A stretch of 64,000 bases of DNA from Chondrosia reniformis (lineage: Eukaryota > Porifera > Demospongiae > Chondrillida > Chondrillidae), in NCBI GenBank assembly GCA_947172415.1, contig OX359193.1, forward strand, positions 1,374,501 to 1,438,500. The letters are read 5' to 3'. The stretch's first letter is position 1, and each line of letters starts with the position of its first letter. The position numbers and the translations under genes are program-made. Shown in pieces: positions 47,401 through 56,976 of the stretch. The notes under the pieces are model-generated. The model saw only the letters and a program-made list of their open reading frames with translations. It did no database searches and was not told where the DNA came from.

Positions 47401-48362
47401 CTGAGGAAGAGACAACGTATAGAGTTTGGTTGTATCAACCCAGACTGAGATACTTTGAAAAGGAGCACTTGGTTCTGGGACTGTTGGCTGTTACTGTGAC
47501 TGTTCTCTATCTCATTCCACTGACTGTAGTCACACTCTTTGGAGATTTCCTGAGGAGAAATTGCATTCGGAGTCTATGGTTCAGTCACTTTCTTGATGTA
47601 TTCCATGGAGCTTATCGCTGGCCACTTGGTTTCTGGCTTGGTCTGAGATTACTGCTCAGGTTGTTATTGGTAATAGTTAGTGCTTTTCAAAAATCATACA
47701 CTTATTTACTTGTATTTTTATTTGCGTGTTTGCTTTTTTACATGGAATTGCATCTAATTAAACCATTTCATGGCAGATTCCAGAGTAAAGCGTCTTCGCC
47801 AAACACCACCTCTAAGAATAGAATAAGAAATGTGCTAAAGTGGTTTTTAAGTCCAGTAAATGTGGATGGGATCTTCTTAATGAACATTATTTTCTTTTCT
47901 GGAGTGTATGCCCTTGTTTCTAACAAAGAAAGGCAATTATCACAAGATGTACAATTAGCAATCAGTGTCATTGCAACTGTTTTAGGTGGTATACAAGTCT
48001 GCCTCATTATAGTAGCACATGGATGGATGTTCTTCCCTATTCCAAAGTGCTTGAAGGAAAGGTTGCTAGGAATTAAAGCATTACTACCCAGAAGGAAGAA
48101 GATTAATGAAGACATGCAAGAGATACACCTAAAAGCAGAGAATTACAACCAGACATTCCCATTTCGAGACATCCACCATCTTAAAGCTGGTCTACCACAG
48201 GAGAATGAGAGCAGTGATGAAGATGAAACATCTTTCAGTCAAAGTGAAGATGGGAGTGTACATACACTTGATCATGTATCTGGAGACATTGAAGATCCTA
48301 AAAATGATTTACCACCAGTACCTTTGAAGTCAAAAGGACTTACAGAGCCCCTGTTACAGTAA
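44412..48362 (+). CDS. Array membrane protein, copy 6, intact (A type, cassette 2)
   Basis: 1316 residues from MRNDKVSLTG. Same domain order as copy 4. The N-terminal beta-helix region resembles copy 4 (SYRLFINVSGFFVSNSSIKIS) rather than 2, 3 or 5, while the C-terminal membrane region is the cassette shared with copies 5 and 7. From the first membrane segment on (LTTVQG, YHDDLQ, KIILLLNF) it is almost identical to copy 7, indicating recent exchange. The tail ends EPLLQ. Confidence 0.9.
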   Translation: MRNDKVSLTGSFLLFVAYSSITTGESLYHTFWVTPSTEQGCGNRTPCDTIGGYYNQAKDIFSTSNATWIFLNGHHQVSRELNISSTENVTLKGLEGNIHIEAGIIMITKSSNISIANVNLLSYRLFINVSGFFVSNSSIKISLHFLLATPTGIYHIKNCTIRGVFEIYDYDLSNVNAAYSKLLNMKIEDTNFTSNSTLMITFHTLVNYARTVSVAFKRCIVPGMTITMVRYPQEGFKLSVLDSLILGDVNILLIQICNTSLYNPSESVKVNIHNCHLKKCFAEKIVFLITLAPITDSHFTSLSQQCPVKIKISNTIFVGATFIMRNSVSGFPKSKEKDNITFHNCTFKHYHGLTEKTNDVAINSYVLVLRDFHFPVVMSDCKIIDNKAGAIFMSNSKLHLRGHNVIRNNTVRNGFGFWDADQYHKVIIALYCSLLLLENGSQLTISHNHLYYPYGTIVLSPTLKRSSTRYSTVCNDIQHMQDYRDQTYITGFDGKCFFQLVDEQGQFIEKDHVEKFNGSITFSNNTHSFPAYKSKNLPKEIYNGHLYNCILQTRESTIKVDTELLKKFIHHSSQTSRKESNAYVQFIKTFQSYQICLCSYTVHGDPKKRAKSSWDCSGQFNLAMHTGEENIILYISTINDFGEISNDRKVEIDCNNNISCSKEVYVDQECKNITVPKIPIHLNQTSLRLRLETESPVQTNRLLPIDKYYSAYVVNILRCPFGFKEDLNTMKCECGRFLIDHHFECQLTKLGGVDYKQVLFDTYWIGLQQEDLVLSDFCLGIFCNSLIKRGGVSLDELNLSNNNNKQCNEENGRIGFVCSECPPGYSSVFGGYTCTQCNGPWFILFIPLYVLAGLALVALLFLFNLTTVQGTINGISLYANIMYLYHDDLQDYAGKPFYKIILLLNFGSEFEICLYDGMNEFTKAMLLFSFPFYLLLIVVLIIIGAHKFNRRIFKVEFIAKRAVPVLATLMVLTYTSLIGLVIHALRYTNIYTHNTLTEEETTYRVWLYQPRLRYFEKEHLVLGLLAVTVTVLYLIPLTVVTLFGDFLRRNCIRSLWFSHFLDVFHGAYRWPLGFWLGLRLLLRLLLVIVSAFQKSYTYLLVFLFACLLFYMELHLIKPFHGRFQSKASSPNTTSKNRIRNVLKWFLSPVNVDGIFLMNIIFFSGVYALVSNKERQLSQDVQLAISVIATVLGGIQVCLIIVAHGWMFFPIPKCLKERLLGIKALLPRRKKINEDMQEIHLKAENYNQTFPFRDIHHLKAGLPQENESSDEDETSFSQSEDGSVHTLDHVSGDIEDPKNDLPPVPLKSKGLTEPLLQ

Positions 48363-49504
48363 CTGTATAACCATGCATGCAATTTATAGACATACATATG
48401 GCATAACCTTTATATAAATCACATAACTATTATTTTCAAGTGCATGTACGTATTTCTTATTTGAGTACATATTATATTATCAATTGCATCTGCTTGGAAT
48501 TCAAAGTTAACTTATAACATGATGATTTTGCATATGATGACATATTTGCATTAAAAATACTATATATTGTACATTTGACCCAGTGGAGAAGAAGATGAAA
48601 GAAGGGAAAAGAAGGAAGAAAAGACTCCTGTATCTTCATCCAAAGCTCTCTTCAGGTTTAGTCCCCCTATAGGCTCTTTTACAGAATAGGCATATAGCAT
48701 GTAGGAAAATGGTATCTTATAGATTTTTCATGCAAATACAGCTAATTAAGTGTATACATGTAACATATTGAAAAATGGTGGACTATATAGATTTATTATT
48801 TTTATAGCCTTGCCATATATCATAATAAATATTAGGTGAATTACAGATTAATAAGTCATATGCCATAAACATTTTAGTCAACAAATCTCACTCATTCCTT
48901 TTTAGTAAAGGCCCCTATAGGGAAATAAACCTAGCAGAGTTTTCTCTTTCTCTTCTTCACTACAGGCCAGACAGCTGTTTCTGGGAATTCCACCCTTCAT
49001 CAGCAACCCTGGGAATCTTTGTCTTCTTCTTGGTCTTTTGTGAGCCCTTGGCATGTATAGGGTTCCAAATCCTGCCTTTACACAGAATAAAACAACATAT
49101 GCATGTATATACACCATCATTTATATAGAATACCTTTGTTTTCATATATACAGGTACGACTCCTTTAGATAGGATATAGCTACAATTTAAGCACATGTGT
49201 GTTCATACCATTATTATTGTATATAGTCAGTGATTTATTGAGCTGATGAGACTTAGGGTTGAAACATCCAAACCTTTAAAAATATATTATGCTTAAGTTA
49301 AATCATAGATCACTGTTTCATAATGACCACAGCAAATATAGGTGTCAACCACAACGGTTTTTAAGTGTGTAAACAATATTTTAGAGCTTGACATTCATTT
49401 ACTACATTGGTGTTTTGATTACTGGAAGGAGTTTTTAATACACAAAAGTGTTTAAATAAAAGGTTAAGTTTGTGCAAGTTACAAAGTCTCAAACAGCTAA
49501 ATGA
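48363..49504. other. 3' flank of copy 6 with repeat blocks
   Basis: Nearly identical to 56977-58105. Holds a variant of the unit repeat block in plus orientation (about 48576-48690; its complement is at 7322-7440) and the left-orientation block at about 48895-49050. No gene. Confidence 0.5.
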
Positions 49505-50186
49505 CTACAATTCTGTTTTTTCATCATCTGTTACGTAAATAAGTCCATCTTGATCAACTGTTACACCACGAGGACCTTTCAGTCCAATATCAGTCACTTC
49601 ATGGACATACCTTCCAGATTTTGTGAAGATGCTTAGCTTATGAGTGCTATGTGAAGCCACCACTATATGCCCGTCACTTGTGGCTGCTATACCAGTTGGG
49701 CTCTTTACAATACCATTTCCAAACTGCCTAATAAAAGAACCATCCTGCTGAAACACCTGAATACAATCATTTCCCTCATCTGTGACATACACCAATTCAC
49801 CTTGAATGAGACTGGGTTTGTAGAAGTTTCCGTCTGGGTCACCTTTGTGATCAAAGCTGTATATGAATGAACCTTCTTCTGTAAACACAGACACACAATG
49901 ACTCCAACGTTCTACCACAAAGACGAGTCCTTCCTTGCTAACTGCCAGACCATCAGGGCCTGACAGCAGATGGCCCTCCTTGGATTTCTCTCTAATTTGC
50001 CTTACAAATTCACCAGCTGCTGTGTAAATAGTGATGGCACCACTTTCATGGTCACTAACTATAATATCACCTGATTTACTGAGTGCTATTCCATTCAATA
50101 ATCCAGCATCCCTGACTTTGAAGCTTCTTCTAGCTTCACCTTGGGAACTTAGAACAGTTACCTGCACCAAACACAGGCACACCTGT
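49505..50186 (-). pseudogene. 5'-truncated TRIM-NHL copy, unit 6, primary junction
   Basis: NHL blades 2-6 with a 2-codon in-frame loss (KPSLIQ for KPSKILIQ) and the short-T-run end seen in unit 1. Unlike units 1-5 it keeps the QVTVLSSQ codons. It then skips ~215 bases and carries a 21-base piece (50165-50185, one mismatch) that matches 58996-59016 in the filamin-domain coding region, directly followed by DRG1. This marks the tandem-duplication join. The reading frame can start at an upstream Met inside antisense DRG1, but that is chance. Confidence 0.85.
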
Positions 50187-50981
50187 AGTCTCATATTTAT
50201 TGTGTTGGATTTACTAAAGCCTTTGGAACACAAGCATATTATTGAAAGAGAGCTAGAAACTTACGGAATAAGGTTGGTCTGTACTGTATGATCTGTCAAT
50301 CTCTATGTAGTATCTTTTTACATACGTACACAATATAATACTATTGTTATTTAATGCTAACTTATTTATTCAACTAACTTCAAAGTATCCAATGATGAAT
50401 TTGTGTGCTATTTATTTTGTAATGCTCCTTTGGAATACTTGTATAGTGTGATAAAGATAGGTATGCATACCTACATGTTTAATATGGTTGTATATTGTAA
50501 ATTGCTTGGTTACTGAATTGGTAGTTAAAATTTGAGATTTACTTCCTTGTATTGTTATCTATTGTGCCTTTAATAGCGTCCCCTCCTACTTATATATGTC
50601 TTTAACAGCATCCCCTCCTGTGTCTGCTTAGGCTAAACAAATCTCCTCCAAATATCTATTTCAAGAAGAAGGAAAAGGGAGAAATTAATCTCAATGCAAT
50701 GGTAAGCCAAGACAACATAGTGATGTAACTACCATAGGTTGAAACGGATCATGTAGAGTTTGTGGTCTTTGTCAATGTCAATTACACAATTTTATCTACC
50801 ATGATTGTAGTTTAGAACCTCCAGTGATTTGATTTTCATTCCCATTCCAGGTTCCACAATCACAGTTGAATATGGAAACCGTCAAGTCTGTACTGTCAGA
50901 ATATCGGATTCACAATGCAGACATTACTCTAAAATGTGATGCCACAGCGGATGACCTCATTGATTTAGTGGAAGGCAACAG
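50178..50981 (+). pseudogene. DRG1 exons a (partial), b and c, unit 6-7 spacer
   Basis: Exon a (to 50272) encodes [19 protein letters not shown] and onward to GIR; exon b 50632-50701 encodes LNKSPPNIYFKKKEKGEIN and onward; exon c 50851-50981 encodes [15 protein letters not shown] to LVEGNR. Splice sites and phases fit (AG/GTTGGT, AG/GTAAGC, AG/GTAGCT). Everything upstream of exon a, including the P-loop exons, is replaced by NHL sequence. Truncation on both sides makes it non-functional. Confidence 0.88.
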
Positions 50982-51610
50982 GTAGCTATATAGGTACATG
51001 CAGTTAGTATGTATTTATATATATATACGTATGTATGTATCTACAGTATGTATATACTGTATGTATATATGTATGGATGTATACAGTTAGTATATACATA
51101 TACTGCATATGTATGCATGTGTGTGTGGATAAGTCATAGTGACAATGTAATGATAGTTTATTGCATTAGGAAAATGCAGTGTACAGATGACTGATTTAAG
51201 GTTTTGCTTCTTTCTGTCTTTCATATTTAGGGTGTAGATGATGTGGACTGGAATGATTAGTGCAGACTTTTAATCTAGAAATACACAATTTATTATAATT
51301 TGATTTTTTTGAAATGGTTCATATGTTAGAGGCTAAGTTGATAGAGCAATATATTTATATGTACAGACAAGTGTGTTCCAAAAGCCATGTGGTAGGTACG
51401 TAGGTACATTATGTGAAGCATATGTTTAGTTCAGTGTATATATATACTTAGAGCTATGTATGTGTATACGTATCTTCAGCATTTGATCATGACTCTGGAT
51501 TTACTCCACCCACTCATGTCTCCAGCTGGGGAGCACATTGATCTAATAGGTGGAACCTAGAGAACAATGATAGAATAATAGAGATTCATTACTACGTTGT
51601 AATTATGATA

Positions 51611-51709
51611 GAGGGATTAGTGAGCTTTCCATAGCAGGGCGAAACAATCAAGTCGTCCTGGAATAATGTTGACTGTTTCGCCCTGCTACGGAAAGCTCAC
51701 TAATTCCTC
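51611..51709. repeat. Hairpin MITE-like element, unit 6-7
   Basis: Homologue of 17419-17518; arms centred on AGCAGGGCGAAACAATCAAG and its complement. Shared position before copies 3 and 7 means the insertion predates their separation. Confidence 0.75.
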
Positions 51710-52787
51710 CATTAGAATACGTATATATATTTAATTGCTGAATCATTGTGCTCCTCATGAAGGTTAAAGATATAAATGGCCTATGGCCATTGGCTAAAAT
51801 TCAATGTCAAATGATGATGACATCAAAGTTTTAAGATTGGCTTTACATCTTTTAAATTAAAGTCCTCTTATTATTTAGTAGTCAGCCACACTTTTGACTA
51901 AAAAAGGAAACTACAATGCAAACGTTTTCTTATGAGCAGAGTATATATATACATGTAGCAAGTAGCCACTCACAGACTTCCAGTGTATGTCATGTCTATA
52001 TGGTTCGACAATCCTTTTGAGTGCGTATTAAGAGGAGATGCTGGTTTGCCATTAAGTGATACGTAGCTTATTGCATTCCTCATGGCATGTAGGAAAATGA
52101 TGCATTAAGTTTTTCATTTTTGATTTTCAAGAGTGGGTTGGGTAAAATTCAGAGTCAAATGATGAAGATATCAAAAGCTCTACGATTAGACTTAAATCCC
52201 CCTATTTTAAATATTATTATAGTATTCATTCATCTACATATACATGTATAGATTCATTTAATTCACATATAGAGGTGAATAAACACATATGTATTCAGGT
52301 GAATAAACGTATATATAATGTATTCATAATAATGAAAATGAGACAGGATGTATAGATTTATTTTGAATTTAAATGAGGTCCCTGAATATAGGCTTTCTCA
52401 ATAAAATTATTAATTTGTCCATATATAGAACAAGAATTTTCATTATTCATGAAACTTTTTATATAAAAATTACGCAATACGCAAAATACTCAAAAATTTG
52501 CATCTATCCATTTAATTGTGGATAAATAGAATTAGCTACATTTTGTTACATTGCATACTTGTGTAATTATATACCTAAAAATTGTACATCAAATGTTTTA
52601 ATCTCAATATCCAAATATTGAAATCATGCATGAGTTATGTGCATACACGTACGTATGTAAAATGTCATGTATTATGTATTCGTATATATAGGCCATTATC
52701 CAACACTATATACAGTACAGAATATTAAATATATGTATATAAAATACATCCAGTCAGTGGAAAGAGCAGTGCATACGTACTATCTTC

Positions 52788-52868
52788 ATGTAAGAAGAGT
52801 GTACTGATTAAACTTACAAGGAGGGAAGAGTTTAGAGAGATATGCATGAATGGTATTACAGGCTTATT
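52788..52868. promoter_or_regulatory. Invertible upstream segment, B orientation, copy 7
   Basis: Near-identical to copy 3 (GTAAGAAGAGTGTACTGATT to ACAGGCTTATT); reverse complement of A copies. Confidence 0.55.
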
Positions 52869-53043
52869 TCCATTCACTATATAGAAACCTGCATGTCATT
52901 ATATATCCATAGTTTACATTAACTTCCTCTTCCTCTCTTTCAGCTATATATATAATGGTATATGGGGTGCAACCATTATTGGATAACATATACGTATATA
53001 TACGTAGAGTATAGACCATAAATTAATAGACTGCAATCCCAAA

Positions 53044-56000
53044 ATGAGGAATGGTCAATATTCTTCAACAATTATATTTCTACTGTTTGTCGCCTGTTCC
53101 TCCCTCGCTACTGGCGAGTCTCTTTACTACACCTTCTGGGTAACTCCATCTACTGAACAGGGATGTGGTAATAGAACTCCTTGTGATACCATTAATGGAT
53201 ATTACAAACACACTAAAGATATCTTCTCAACTTCAAATGCTGCTTGGATCTTTCTGAATGGACATCACCAAGTGAGTAGGGAATTAAACATTTCATTAAC
53301 AGAAAATGTTACTTTGAAGGGATTGGAAGGAAATATTCATATTGAAGCAAGCAGAATTACAATAGCAAAGAGTAGTAATATTTCAATAGCAAATGTAAAT
53401 CTGCTTAGTTATAAATTGCTAATAAAAACTGTTTCTGGTTTCTTTTTAAGCAATTCTTCAATCAATATATCTGCTTATTTCTTGCTTAACACTCCAACAG
53501 GAATTTGTCACATAAAAAATTGCACAATTAGAGGAGCATTTGAAATATTGGATTATGCCAACATTGATAAATTCAAAGTTTTAAATTTGGAGATTGAAGA
53601 CACTAATTTTATCTCATATGGCAGCATTAAAATTTTGATGATCACACATTTGGCCTTGACCAATTTTAATTACACTAAGAATGTTAGTGTTACTTTCAGA
53701 AGGTGTACTGTATTAGAAATGACAATTGCAATGATTGGATATCCACAAAAAGGCTTCACGTTATCAGTTCTTGATAGTCTGATTTCTAACATTTTTCTAA
53801 TATTTAAAATCTGCAATGCTCCAATATATTTTCCTTCAGTAAAAGTGGTCATACACAATTGTCACTTTAAAAAACATTTTGCTGAAAAAAGTGTATTTTT
53901 AATTGCCCTAAGGCCAGGACCTTTCACTGACAGTCACTTTGCATCACTCAGCCAGCAGTGTCCTGTTAAAATCAAAATTAGTAATACTATATTTGAGCAA
54001 ACTACATTATTACTGAGAAAGTCTGTTTCTGATTTCCCTAAATCCAGGGAGGATAATATTACCTTTCACAATTGTACTTTTAAGCACTACCGTGGACTAA
54101 CAGGGGAAACAAATGATGTGGCCATTGGTAGGTATGTCTTGGTTCTACGTGATTTTCATTTTCCAGTGGTAATGTCAGATTGCAACATAATTGACAATAA
54201 AGCTGGTGCTATTTTTATGTCTAACAGTAAACTCCAATTACGGGGTCACAATGTGATCAGAAATAACAGAATACATATGACTTTGCAATTGGGTTTTGGG
54301 ATGTTAGTTAATTATAATAATATGGTAATAATTGCTTTGAGTTGCTCTGCAGTCCTTCTTCTTGAGAATGGTTCACAACTAACTATTAGCCAAAATCAAC
54401 TGTATCTTCCTTACGGTACCATTTTACTTAGTCCAACTCTTAAAGAAAGCTCGGCACATTATACAACTGTTTGCAATGACATGCAACACATGCAGGATTA
54501 CAAAGATCAGACGTACATCACAGGATTTGATGGACAGTGTTTTTTTCAATTAGTAGATGAGCAAGGACAGTTTATAGAAAAGAACCATGTTGAAACATTT
54601 AATGCAAGCATTAATTTTTTAAACAACACTTCTAAATATTTTAAATTAACTAGGAACTTACCTAAAGAGATACATAATGGGCATCTATATAATTGTATCT
54701 TACAAACAAGAGAAAGCACTATTAAAGTTGATACAGTACACTTAAAGAAATTTATCCATATTTCTCTGATAAAATCAGCTGTTACAATTAGAAAAAGACT
54801 TCAATCTTATCAGATATGCTTATGTGGTTATGCTGTACATTCATATGGAGATCCAAAGAATAGATCTAGGTCTTCATGGGATTGTAGTGGACAGTTTAAC
54901 TTGGCAATGCATCCTGGAGAAGAAAGTATCATTCTATACATCTCAACAGTAAATGACTTTGGTGAGATATCCGATGGCAGCAAAGTGGAGATTGACTGCA
55001 ACAATGACATTTCCTGTAGTAAAGAGGTCTATGTTGATCAGGAGTGTAAGAATATCACTGTCCCAAACATTCCCATTCGCTTGAATCAGACGACAATAAT
55101 GTTAAGATTAGAAACTTATATGCCTGTTCTATTTCCTATAGAGAGGTACTACTCAGTATATGTGGTAAATATTCTCAGATGTCCCTTTGGATTTAAAGAA
55201 GATTTAAATACCATGAAATGTGAATGTGGAAGGTTTTTGATTGATCATCATTTTGAATGCCAATTAACCAAGCTGGGAGGTGTTGATTACAAACAGGTAT
55301 TATTTGATACATATTGGATTGGATTACAGCAAGAATATCTTGTGTTAAGTGACGATTGTCTTCGTATATTTTGCAATAGTCTCATAAAAAGAGGGGGAGT
55401 TTCTATAGATGAATTAAATTTGTCTAATAATAACAATAAACAATGTAATGAAGAAAATGGCCGAATTGGGTTTGTCTGCAGTGAATGTCCACCTGGTTAT
55501 AGTTCAGTGTTTGGAGGATACACATGTACTCAGTGCAGTGGACCATGGTTTATACTTTTCATTCCTCTGTATGTTCTAGCTGGTTTGGCACTTGTAGCTC
55601 TACTTTTCCTGTTTAACTTGACCACTGTACAAGGAACCATCAATGGAATCAGTCTTTATGCCAATATCATGTATCTTTACCACGATGATTTGCAAGATTA
55701 TGCAGGAAAACCTTTTTATAAAATAATTTTACTACTTAATTTTGGGAGCGAATTCGAAATTTGTCTTTATGATGGTATGAATGAGTTTACAAAGGCCATG
55801 CTCCTATTTTCCTTTCCATTTTATCTTCTACTTATTGTGGTTCTCATTATCATTGGGGCTCACAAATTCAACTTCAAAATATTCAAAGTAGAGTTCATAG
55901 CTAAAAGAGCAGTACCAGTACTGGCGACACTGATGGTACTGACATATACAAACTTAATTGGACTTGTCATCCATGCCTTAAAGTATACCAACATATATAC

Positions 56001-56976
56001 TCATAATACATTGACTGAGGAAGAGACAACATATAGAGTTTGGTTGTATCAACCCAGACTGAGATACTTTGAAAAGGAGCACTTGGCTCTGGGACTGTTG
56101 GCTGTTACTGTGACTGTTCTCTATCTCATTCCACTGACTGTAGTCACACTCTTTGGAGATCTCCTGAGGAGAAATTGCATTCGGAGTCTATGGTTCAGTC
56201 ACTTTCTTGATGTATTCCATGGAGCTTATCGCTGGCCACTTGGTTTCTGGCTTGGTCTGAGATTACTGCTCAGGTTGTTATTGGTAATAGTTAGTGCTTT
56301 TCAAAAATCATACACTTATTTACTTGTATTTTTATTTGCTTGTTTGCTTTTTTACATGGAATTGCATCTAATTAAACCATTTCATAGCAGATTCCAGAGT
56401 AAAACATCTTTGCCAAACAACACCTCTAAGAATAGAATAAGAAATGTGCTAAAGTGGTTTTTAAGCCCAGTAAATGTGGATGGGATCTTCTTAATGAACA
56501 TTATTTTCTTTTCTGGAGTGTATGCCCTTGTTTCTAACACAGAAAGGCAATTAACACAAGATGTACAATTAGCAATCAGTGTCATTGCAACTGTTTTAGG
56601 TGCTATACAAGTCTGCCTCGTTATAGTAGCACATGGATGGATGTTCTTCCCTATTCCAAAGTGCTTGAAGGAAAGGTTGCTAGGAATTAAAGCATTACTA
56701 CCCAGAAGGAAGAAGATTAATGAAGACATACAAGAGATACACCTAAAAGCAGAGAATTACAACCAGACATTCCCATTTCGAGACATCCACCATCTTAAAG
56801 CTGGTCTACCACAGGAGAATGAGAGCAGTGATGAAGATGAAACATCTTTCAGTCAAAGTGGAGATGGGAGTGTACATACACTTGATCATGTATCTGGAGA
56901 CATTGGAGATCCTAAAAATGATTTATCACCAGTACCTTTGGAGTCAAAAGGACTTACAGAGCCCCTGTTACAGTAA
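53044..56976 (+). CDS. Array membrane protein, copy 7, intact (B type, cassette 2)
   Basis: 1310 residues from MRNGQYSSTII. Same domain order. The beta-helix region is itself mosaic: ITIAKSSNISIANVN as in copies 2, 3 and 5, followed by LLSYKLLIK resembling copies 4 and 6. The middle ectodomain (NASINFLNNTS, MPVLFPIE) matches copy 1. The membrane half matches copy 6. A neck residue differs (TCTQCSGPW for CNGPW). Acidic tail and EPLLQ end are retained. It is the copy next to the unduplicated right flank, so it may represent the ancestral position. Confidence 0.9.
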   Translation: MRNGQYSSTIIFLLFVACSSLATGESLYYTFWVTPSTEQGCGNRTPCDTINGYYKHTKDIFSTSNAAWIFLNGHHQVSRELNISLTENVTLKGLEGNIHIEASRITIAKSSNISIANVNLLSYKLLIKTVSGFFLSNSSINISAYFLLNTPTGICHIKNCTIRGAFEILDYANIDKFKVLNLEIEDTNFISYGSIKILMITHLALTNFNYTKNVSVTFRRCTVLEMTIAMIGYPQKGFTLSVLDSLISNIFLIFKICNAPIYFPSVKVVIHNCHFKKHFAEKSVFLIALRPGPFTDSHFASLSQQCPVKIKISNTIFEQTTLLLRKSVSDFPKSREDNITFHNCTFKHYRGLTGETNDVAIGRYVLVLRDFHFPVVMSDCNIIDNKAGAIFMSNSKLQLRGHNVIRNNRIHMTLQLGFGMLVNYNNMVIIALSCSAVLLLENGSQLTISQNQLYLPYGTILLSPTLKESSAHYTTVCNDMQHMQDYKDQTYITGFDGQCFFQLVDEQGQFIEKNHVETFNASINFLNNTSKYFKLTRNLPKEIHNGHLYNCILQTRESTIKVDTVHLKKFIHISLIKSAVTIRKRLQSYQICLCGYAVHSYGDPKNRSRSSWDCSGQFNLAMHPGEESIILYISTVNDFGEISDGSKVEIDCNNDISCSKEVYVDQECKNITVPNIPIRLNQTTIMLRLETYMPVLFPIERYYSVYVVNILRCPFGFKEDLNTMKCECGRFLIDHHFECQLTKLGGVDYKQVLFDTYWIGLQQEYLVLSDDCLRIFCNSLIKRGGVSIDELNLSNNNNKQCNEENGRIGFVCSECPPGYSSVFGGYTCTQCSGPWFILFIPLYVLAGLALVALLFLFNLTTVQGTINGISLYANIMYLYHDDLQDYAGKPFYKIILLLNFGSEFEICLYDGMNEFTKAMLLFSFPFYLLLIVVLIIIGAHKFNFKIFKVEFIAKRAVPVLATLMVLTYTNLIGLVIHALKYTNIYTHNTLTEEETTYRVWLYQPRLRYFEKEHLALGLLAVTVTVLYLIPLTVVTLFGDLLRRNCIRSLWFSHFLDVFHGAYRWPLGFWLGLRLLLRLLLVIVSAFQKSYTYLLVFLFACLLFYMELHLIKPFHSRFQSKTSLPNNTSKNRIRNVLKWFLSPVNVDGIFLMNIIFFSGVYALVSNTERQLTQDVQLAISVIATVLGAIQVCLVIVAHGWMFFPIPKCLKERLLGIKALLPRRKKINEDIQEIHLKAENYNQTFPFRDIHHLKAGLPQENESSDEDETSFSQSGDGSVHTLDHVSGDIGDPKNDLSPVPLESKGLTEPLLQ

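Larger units (their letters stand above)
50982..53043. promoter_or_regulatory. Spacer and upstream region of copy 7
   Basis: TA-rich microsatellite-like stretch (51000-51130), sequence shared with the 2-3 spacer including the hairpin at 51611-51709, AGGCCATTATCC near 52690, B-orientation segment 52788-52868, and pyrimidine tract ending CTCTTTCAG near 52942. No gene is seen. Confidence 0.5.

Noticed and set aside
51000-51130. TA/GTATG-rich stretch as a CRISPR or regulatory array
   Set aside because: Simple low-complexity repeat without regular repeat-spacer structure.
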